Shown here one piece after another: positions 5,645-10,009 of a stretch of 10,009 bases of DNA. The DNA is taken from the NCBI GenBank assembly GCA_016934775.1, contig JAFGSP010000031.1:1-10009 (forward strand). Direction: 5' to 3'. The notes beneath the pieces were generated by a model, which worked only from the letters and a program-made list of their open reading frames with translations, did no database searches and was not told the origin of the DNA. Source of the stretch: Candidatus Woesearchaeota archaeon (GTDB taxonomy: Archaea > Nanobdellota > Nanobdellia > Woesearchaeales > GW2011-AR15). The translations under genes were made by a program, and so were the position numbers. How positions within the stretch are numbered: the first letter of the stretch is position 1; each line of letters begins with the position of its first letter.

Positions 5645-8600
5645 ATGCTAAAAGAAAAATCAATCAAAAAAGTGCTGATCCTGGGAAGCGGGGCATTGAA
5701 GATAGGCGAAGCCGGAGAATTTGACTATTCAGGAAGCCAGTGCATAAAGGCACTGAAACAGGAAAAAGTCAATACTATCCTGATCAACCCGAACATAGCG
5801 ACAATACAGACATCTGAGCATCTTGCGGACAAAGTATATTTCCTGCCAGTCACTCCTGAATTTGTAGAAAAAGTAATTGCAAAAGAAAAGCCTGACAGCA
5901 TATTGCTTAGCTTCGGCGGGCAGACTGCATTAAATTGCGGAGTTGAGCTGCATGAGACAGGTGTATTCAAGAAGCATAAAGTAAAAGTTTTAGGGACTCC
6001 TGTCCAGACAATAATCAACACAGAAGATAGGGATCTTTTTGTCAAAGAGCTGAACAAGATCCAGGTCAAGACACCAAAAAGTCTTGCTGTAAGAGACCTG
6101 GCAAAGGCAAAAGAAGCTGCTGAGAAGATTGGCTTCCCGGTTATGCTGAGGGCAGCTTTTGCTCTCGGTGGAAAAGGCTCAGGCGTAGCACATAATATGG
6201 CTGAACTTACAGACCTTGCAAAAAAGGCATTTTCTTCTTTGCCGCAGATATTGGTAGAAGAATATCTTGGCGGCTGGAAAGAGATAGAATATGAGGTTGT
6301 CAGAGATGCAGATGACAACTGTATTACAGTCTGCAATATGGAGAATTTTGACCCCATGGGGATCCATACTGGAGAAAGCATTGTTGTGGCTCCTTCCCAG
6401 ACACTGACAAATTCTGATTACCACAAACTCAGAGAAATATCTATAAGAGTCATAAGGCATCTCGGCATAATCGGTGAGTGCAATATCCAGTATGCATTTG
6501 ATCCTGATTCAGAGGATTACAGGGTTATTGAAGTGAATGCCAGGCTATCAAGATCAAGCGCTCTTGCTTCAAAGGCTACAGGATACCCTCTTGCTTATGT
6601 GGCTGCCAAGCTCTCGCTGGGTTATACATTGACTGAGATAAGCAACAGCATAACAAAGGTTACTCAGGCGTGTTTTGAGCCTGCTCTTGATTACATTGTT
6701 GTGAAGATACCAAGATGGGACCTGCAGAAATTCAAGAGAGTCAGCACAAAAATAGGGAGCGAGATGAAATCTGTTGGCGAGGTTATGAGCATCGCCAGGA
6801 ATTTTCCTGAGGCTTTGCAGAAGGCTGTGAGGATGCTGGATATAGGGAAGAATGGGATAACCGGAAATGGATATAATTTTACAGACCTTGAGACTTCATT
6901 GAAGCAGCCGACTGACAAAAGATTATTTGCTGTTGCCAATGCATTTGAAAAAGGGATGTCTGTCGATAAAGTGCATGATCTCACAAAAATAGATAAGTGG
7001 TTCCTGTACAAAATAAAAAATATTGTGGAACTACAGCATAGGATAAAAAAATCTGGATTAGTGCCCGATATAATCAGAGAGGCAAAGCAGCTCGGCTTTG
7101 CGGATAAGCAGATTGCGGAAATTCTAAAGATAAAGGAAACTGAGGTTAGGGATTTCAGGAAAAATAACAATATCATGCCGTTTGTCAAGCAGATTGATAC
7201 TCTTGCTGCTGAATATCCTGCAAAGACAAACTATCTTTACCTGACATACAATGCGACTGAACATGATATTGATTTCAAAAGCAGGAATGCTGTCATTGTT
7301 CTGGGAAGCGGGAGCTACAGGATAGGCAGTTCTGTTGAGTTTGACTGGTGTTCTGTGAATGCGGTCATGCAGGCAAAGAGATCAGGGCATGATACGATCA
7401 TCATAAACTATAATCCCGAAACAGTCTCAACTGATTATGATGAGGCTGACAAGCTATATTTTGATGAGCTTACTTTCGAGAGAGTCATGGACATATATGA
7501 ACTCGAGACCCCAAAAGGGGTCATTGTCTCAGTAGGCGGCCAGATCCCTAATAATCTTGCTCTGAAGATGCATGACTCAGGTGTCAATGTGCTTGGCACA
7601 CATCCGAAGAGCATTGATAGTGCGGAGAACAGGCATAAGTTCTCTGAATTGTGTGATTCGCTGGAGATAGACCAGCCTGAATGGAAGGAATTGTCTAATA
7701 TTGATGATGTCAAGGAATTCGCAAATAATGCAGGCTATCCTGTTCTTATCAGGCCATCCTATGTTTTGAGCGGCGCAGCGATGGGCGTGGTATATGATGA
7801 AAAGACCCTTGAGAGCTTTCTTGAGAAAGCCTCGCTTGTTTCCAAAGAATATCCTGTTGTGATATCTAAGTTCCTTCTTAATGCAAAAGAGATAGAGATA
7901 GATGCAGTCGCCAATAAAGGGGAGATACTTGTATCTGCCATATCTGAGCATATTGAGAATGCAGGAGTCCACAGCGGAGATGCAAACATGGTGCTGCCGC
8001 CCCAGAAAACCTATATAGAAACAATAAGGCAGATTAAGATCATTTCAAAGAAGCTGTGCAAGGCCCTTGATATCACTGGTCCTTTTAATATCCAGTTCCT
8101 TGGCCATGAGAACAAGCTAAAAGTGATAGAATGCAACCTAAGAGCCTCAAGAAGCTTCCCTTTTGTATCCAAAGTCATGAAGCTGAATTTCATTGAATTG
8201 GCGACAAAGGCCATATTGGGAGAAAAAGTCAAAAAGGTCGAGAAGAGCTCTCTTGAGCTGGATTATGTAGGAGTGAAGAGTCCTCAATTCTCGTTTACCA
8301 GGCTAAGAGGTGCATTCCCTCAACTGGGAGTCGAGATGGGCTCAACCGGAGAAGTGGCCTGTCTTGGTGATGATGTCAGCGAGGCTCTACTGAAATCAAT
8401 TATTTCGACAGGTTTCAGGATGCCGGAAAAAGCTATCCTTCTAAGCATAAGCGGGGACAAGAACAGGTACAGGCTTCTTGAATCTGTAAAACTGCTTTCA
8501 GACATGGGCTTTGTGCTTTATGCCACTGCCTTCACAAAGAAGTTCTATGAGGGCTACGGAATCAAGATGAACCTCTTGTATAAGATCCACGAGAACAAAG

Positions 8601-8821
8601 AGCCGAATGTGCTTGATTATCTCCAGAACAGGAAAGTAGACATGGTAATCCATATTGAGCAGCCCGGCAGGACATACGAGCATGACGACCCTTACATAAT
8701 AAAAAGGACTGCTATTGATTTCTCAATTACTCTTATCCAGAACGCGCAGCTTGCCAAGATGCTAGTGAATGCGCTTTATCTGAAGCCTGAGCTGAAGATA
8801 AAAAGCTGGGATGAGTATTGA
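5645..8821 (+). CDS. carB: Carbamoyl-phosphate synthase large subunit
   Basis: Makes carbamoyl phosphate from bicarbonate, ammonia and two ATP, working with CarA. At 1058 residues it is full length (E. coli 1073). Order: first ATP-grasp half (1 to about 400; GSGALKIGEAGEFDYSGSQ from 14, RAAFALGGKGSG, ECNIQYAFDP, EVNARLSRSSALASKATGYP), helical oligomerisation region (about 400-545, TDKRLFAVANAFEKGMSVD), second half (from about 550; GSGSYRIGSSVEFDWC, NYNPETVSTDYDEADKLYF, PSYVLSGAAM at 704-713, VIECNLRASRSFPFVSK), and MGS-like allosteric domain (about 929-1058). The SGAAM in place of bacterial-type GGRAM, and PRWDLQKF, FSFTRLRGAFPQLGVEM and NAGVHSGDA, give a CAD-like character. The two halves show the internal duplication of the family. 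No frameshift. Last gene of the operon. Confidence 0.97.
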   Translation: MLKEKSIKKVLILGSGALKIGEAGEFDYSGSQCIKALKQEKVNTILINPNIATIQTSEHLADKVYFLPVTPEFVEKVIAKEKPDSILLSFGGQTALNCGVELHETGVFKKHKVKVLGTPVQTIINTEDRDLFVKELNKIQVKTPKSLAVRDLAKAKEAAEKIGFPVMLRAAFALGGKGSGVAHNMAELTDLAKKAFSSLPQILVEEYLGGWKEIEYEVVRDADDNCITVCNMENFDPMGIHTGESIVVAPSQTLTNSDYHKLREISIRVIRHLGIIGECNIQYAFDPDSEDYRVIEVNARLSRSSALASKATGYPLAYVAAKLSLGYTLTEISNSITKVTQACFEPALDYIVVKIPRWDLQKFKRVSTKIGSEMKSVGEVMSIARNFPEALQKAVRMLDIGKNGITGNGYNFTDLETSLKQPTDKRLFAVANAFEKGMSVDKVHDLTKIDKWFLYKIKNIVELQHRIKKSGLVPDIIREAKQLGFADKQIAEILKIKETEVRDFRKNNNIMPFVKQIDTLAAEYPAKTNYLYLTYNATEHDIDFKSRNAVIVLGSGSYRIGSSVEFDWCSVNAVMQAKRSGHDTIIINYNPETVSTDYDEADKLYFDELTFERVMDIYELETPKGVIVSVGGQIPNNLALKMHDSGVNVLGTHPKSIDSAENRHKFSELCDSLEIDQPEWKELSNIDDVKEFANNAGYPVLIRPSYVLSGAAMGVVYDEKTLESFLEKASLVSKEYPVVISKFLLNAKEIEIDAVANKGEILVSAISEHIENAGVHSGDANMVLPPQKTYIETIRQIKIISKKLCKALDITGPFNIQFLGHENKLKVIECNLRASRSFPFVSKVMKLNFIELATKAILGEKVKKVEKSSLELDYVGVKSPQFSFTRLRGAFPQLGVEMGSTGEVACLGDDVSEALLKSIISTGFRMPEKAILLSISGDKNRYRLLESVKLLSDMGFVLYATAFTKKFYEGYGIKMNLLYKIHENKEPNVLDYLQNRKVDMVIHIEQPGRTYEHDDPYIIKRTAIDFSITLIQNAQLAKMLVNALYLKPELKIKSWDEY

Positions 8822-8842
8822 AGAAAATAGTTTTTTAAATAA

Positions 8843-8924
8843 CAAAAATCCGACGAAACCCACTCTATCCTCGAACTAAAGTCCGAGGTTTTACGAGCGG
8901 GTTTCTTTTTTAGTCGGATTTTTG
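8843..8924. repeat. Stem-loop module 1 of a tandem palindromic element
   Basis: Three nested stems: outer CAAAAATCCGAC (8843-8854) with GTCGGATTTTTG (8913-8924), perfect over 12 bp; middle GAAACCCACTC (8855-8865) with GAGCGGGTTTC (8895-8905), one mismatch; inner hairpin 8869-8888 with the loop region ACTAAAGT. A core of 23 bases (8871-8893) recurs with 21 identities in module 2 at 8935-8957. No coding function is seen on either strand. It may be a mobile palindromic element, a structured 3' end, or an RNA. Confidence 0.8.
8855..8911 (+). terminator. Probable terminator of the carA-mazG-carB operon
   Basis: The hairpin formed by 8855-8865 and 8895-8905 is followed directly by six T (8906-8911), 34 bases after the carB stop. 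This looks like an intrinsic terminator. In archaea the T-run itself is the main signal, so the stem may serve RNA stability instead. Confidence 0.5.
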
Positions 8925-8926
8925 AC

Positions 8927-8986
8927 TCAACAATTCGCACTAAAGTGCGAGGTTTTAAACCTTGTAACAATTCTGCGAATTGTTGA
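8927..8986. repeat. Stem-loop module 2 of a tandem palindromic element
   Basis: Outer arms TCAACAATTCGCA (8927-8939) and TGCGAATTGTTGA (8974-8986) are perfect over 13 bp. Competing hairpins lie inside: TCGCACT / AGTGCGA (8935-8950), AGGTTT / AAACCT (8950-8962) and AACAATTC / GAATTGTT (8966-8984). Because AACAATTC occurs twice (8929 and 8966), the right arm can pair with either copy. Separated from module 1 by two bases and sharing its core with ACTAAAGT and GAGGTTTTA. Confidence 0.8.
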
Positions 8987-8988
8987 TA

Positions 8989-8998
8989 ATATATTTAT
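8989..8998 (+). promoter_or_regulatory. TATA-like box for the STAS-like gene
   Basis: ATATATTTAT lies about 27-30 bases before ATG 9023 and only about 17 bases before ATG 9011. It directly follows the stem-loop element. No SD site is seen. The spacing favours 9023 as the leaderless start. Confidence 0.35.
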
Positions 8999-9010
8999 TC
9001 AAGTGTTAAA

Positions 9011-9364
9011 ATGACTTATATTATGTCTGATCTTAAGCGTTATTCGTTTCATTTGATAGGAACTGAACCTGACGCAATTCTCGGACCTGAATCAGTTCAG
9101 GAATTAAGTGATATACTTGAGGGGTTATCAGACATACCCTTAGTACTTGATTTTAGTTCTGCAATAAGTATTGCCCCTAAATTTATAAATAATATCATAG
9201 CCCACTACCACCAGAGATTTGAAGAAAATGAAGGACAAATTCCTATTGTTTATGACGGCGAAGATGTTGAAGAAATCAGGGGATTAATAAAAGAAAAAAA
9301 TTATGAATCCCGATTGCCGATTTATTCTTCAACCCTTGATGCAGAAGAATATTTATTGTTATAA
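9011..9364 (+). CDS. Small STAS-like domain protein (DUF4325-like alternative)
   Basis: A 117-residue soluble protein (113 if the in-frame ATG at 9023 is used, which fits the promoter better). The pattern is that of a STAS fold: an N-terminal strand (YSFHLIGTE), helix ESVQELSDILEGL, strand PLVLDFSSA, loop and helix ISIAPKFINNIIAHYHQRF, strand IPIVYDG, helix VEEIRGLI, and the final LPIYSSTLDAEEYLLL, like the SpoIIAA tail. The Asp-Ser-Ser-Gly-type phosphorylation loop of anti-sigma antagonists is replaced by IAPKF at 54-58, so switch control by a Ser kinase is unlikely. LVLDFSSAISIAPKF also resembles the STAS-like DUF4325 group. It stands alone between the stem-loop element and convergent pyrB, with no kinase or sigma partner in view. 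It looks richer in A and T than carB. Partner and role unknown. Confidence 0.65.
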   Translation: MTYIMSDLKRYSFHLIGTEPDAILGPESVQELSDILEGLSDIPLVLDFSSAISIAPKFINNIIAHYHQRFEENEGQIPIVYDGEDVEEIRGLIKEKNYESRLPIYSSTLDAEEYLLL

Positions 9365-9371
9365 TTATTGT

Positions 9372-9392
9372 ATCATAACTTGTGATTCTTTT
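9372..9392 (+). terminator. Possible terminator of the STAS-like gene
   Basis: ATCATAACTTGTGAT (9372-9386) can fold into a hairpin with one G-T pair and a very small loop, then TCTTTT follows. It lies in the 33-base gap between the convergent STAS-like and pyrB genes. The stem is weak and AT-rich, so this is tentative. Confidence 0.3.
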
Positions 9393-9397
9393 AGTAT

Positions 9398-10009
9398 TCA
9401 AAAACCAAGCACATGCCCCAGAATAGCTTTTCTCACAGGCACTGCATTAGCAGCCTGCTGGAAGTAATAAGCATGTTCTGTTTTATCTATCTCTTCACTT
9501 ATCTCATTAACCCTTGGCAATGGATGCATTATCCTCATATTTGGCTTGGCTTTTTTCAGTGAGTCTGCTGTGAGGACATAACAGCCTTTGAGTCTTTCAT
9601 ACTCGTTTTTATCAGAGAACCTCTCTTTCTGTATCCTTGTCATGTAAAGGATGTCAATCTTGTCCATGATGCTGTTGACATCCTCAAGCTCTTCATATTC
9701 TTTTGCTCTGGATTTTATGTCATCAGGCATAGCCAATTCTTTTGGAGAGACAAAGAAAAGTTTGCTGTTGAAATTAGACAGTGCTTTTGTCAGGGAATGC
9801 ACAGTCCTCCCAAACTTAAGGTCGCCCACCATTGCTATGTTCAGGCCGTCAATCTTTCCCTGGCATTTCTTTATAGTATACAAGTCTATGAGGCACTGTG
9901 TAGGATGCTCATCCGGTCCATCTCCTGCATTTATCACAGGCACATTTGCCGAATCTGCTAGTTCTTTCACAGAACCTGCCTCGGGATTCCTTACGACCAT
10001 GACATCGCA
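9398..10009 (-). CDS. pyrB: Aspartate carbamoyltransferase catalytic subunit, C-terminal two thirds
   Basis: Condenses carbamoyl phosphate with aspartate, the step right after CarAB in pyrimidine synthesis. The frame runs off the right edge with no start: 203 residues are visible, covering roughly residues 107-310 of an enzyme of about 310. Seen in order: DVMVVRNPEAGSV, NAGDGPDEHPTQCLIDLYTI (the HPTQ carbamoyl-phosphate-binding motif), MVGDLKFGRTVHSL, YMTRIQKERF, MHPLPRVNEI (aspartate-site loop) and the closing YFQQAANAVPVRKAILGHVLG. GDLKxGRTVHSL and RxQKER separate it from ornithine carbamoyltransferase. Its 3' end faces the STAS-like gene with a 33-base gap, so no pyrI regulatory-subunit gene follows directly. 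Its promoter lies outside the window. Confidence 0.95.
   Translation of the reverse strand, partial: CDVMVVRNPEAGSVKELADSANVPVINAGDGPDEHPTQCLIDLYTIKKCQGKIDGLNIAMVGDLKFGRTVHSLTKALSNFNSKLFFVSPKELAMPDDIKSRAKEYEELEDVNSIMDKIDILYMTRIQKERFSDKNEYERLKGCYVLTADSLKKAKPNMRIMHPLPRVNEISEEIDKTEHAYYFQQAANAVPVRKAILGHVLGF

Noticed and set aside
5725..6381. Minus-strand open frame of 218 codons inside carB
   Set aside because: It is a shadow of highly conserved carB codons; its product shows no fold pattern and there is no promoter.
8776..8970. Minus-strand open frame of 64 codons across the stem-loop element
   Set aside because: It runs through palindromes and into the carB 3' end, giving a basic sequence with no domain; it looks like a by-product of the repeat.
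8843..8986. CRISPR array or integron attC site
   Set aside because: There are only two copies, as palindromes with different arms and no regular spacers; no integrase or cas gene is present.

Overview
The window looks archaeal and is most likely from a small-genome DPANN-type lineage (Woesearchaeota or Pacearchaeota-like); the lineage is inference. Supporting signs are TATA-like boxes about 23-27 bases ahead of start codons that lack a Shine-Dalgarno (SD) site, a RibL-type archaeal FAD synthetase, tight gene packing, and several secreted Cys-rich proteins. No tRNA, rRNA, CRISPR array or transposase gene was found.

Left part (1-3650): a cell-surface module of four exported or membrane proteins. 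Two genes on the minus strand (a Cys-rich putative lipoprotein and a membrane-anchored protein running off the left edge) overlap by ATGA. Divergent from them, a secreted protein with four CGDGxC-type repeats and Ig-like domains is cut by one in-frame TAG at 1228-1230. A second gene follows, coupled by ATGA overlap and a perfect AAGGAGGT. It encodes a predicted NTF2-like ectodomain with a C-terminal FPATG, hydrophobic and basic tail.

Middle (3670-8821): ribL on the minus strand, divergent from a pyrimidine operon carA - mazG-like - carB on the plus strand. CarA and CarB together make carbamoyl phosphate from glutamine, bicarbonate and ATP. The MazG-like pyrophosphohydrolase between them is an unusual passenger. 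Both CPSase subunits read remarkably like the eukaryotic CAD enzyme.

Right part (8822-10009): a 144-base tandem stem-loop element in the carB 3' region that contains a terminator-like hairpin, then a small STAS-fold protein gene. Convergent to that gene is the 3' two thirds of pyrB (aspartate carbamoyltransferase), the next enzyme after CarAB. The first two steps of de novo UMP synthesis are therefore clustered but divided between two strands. No pyrI lies directly downstream of pyrB.
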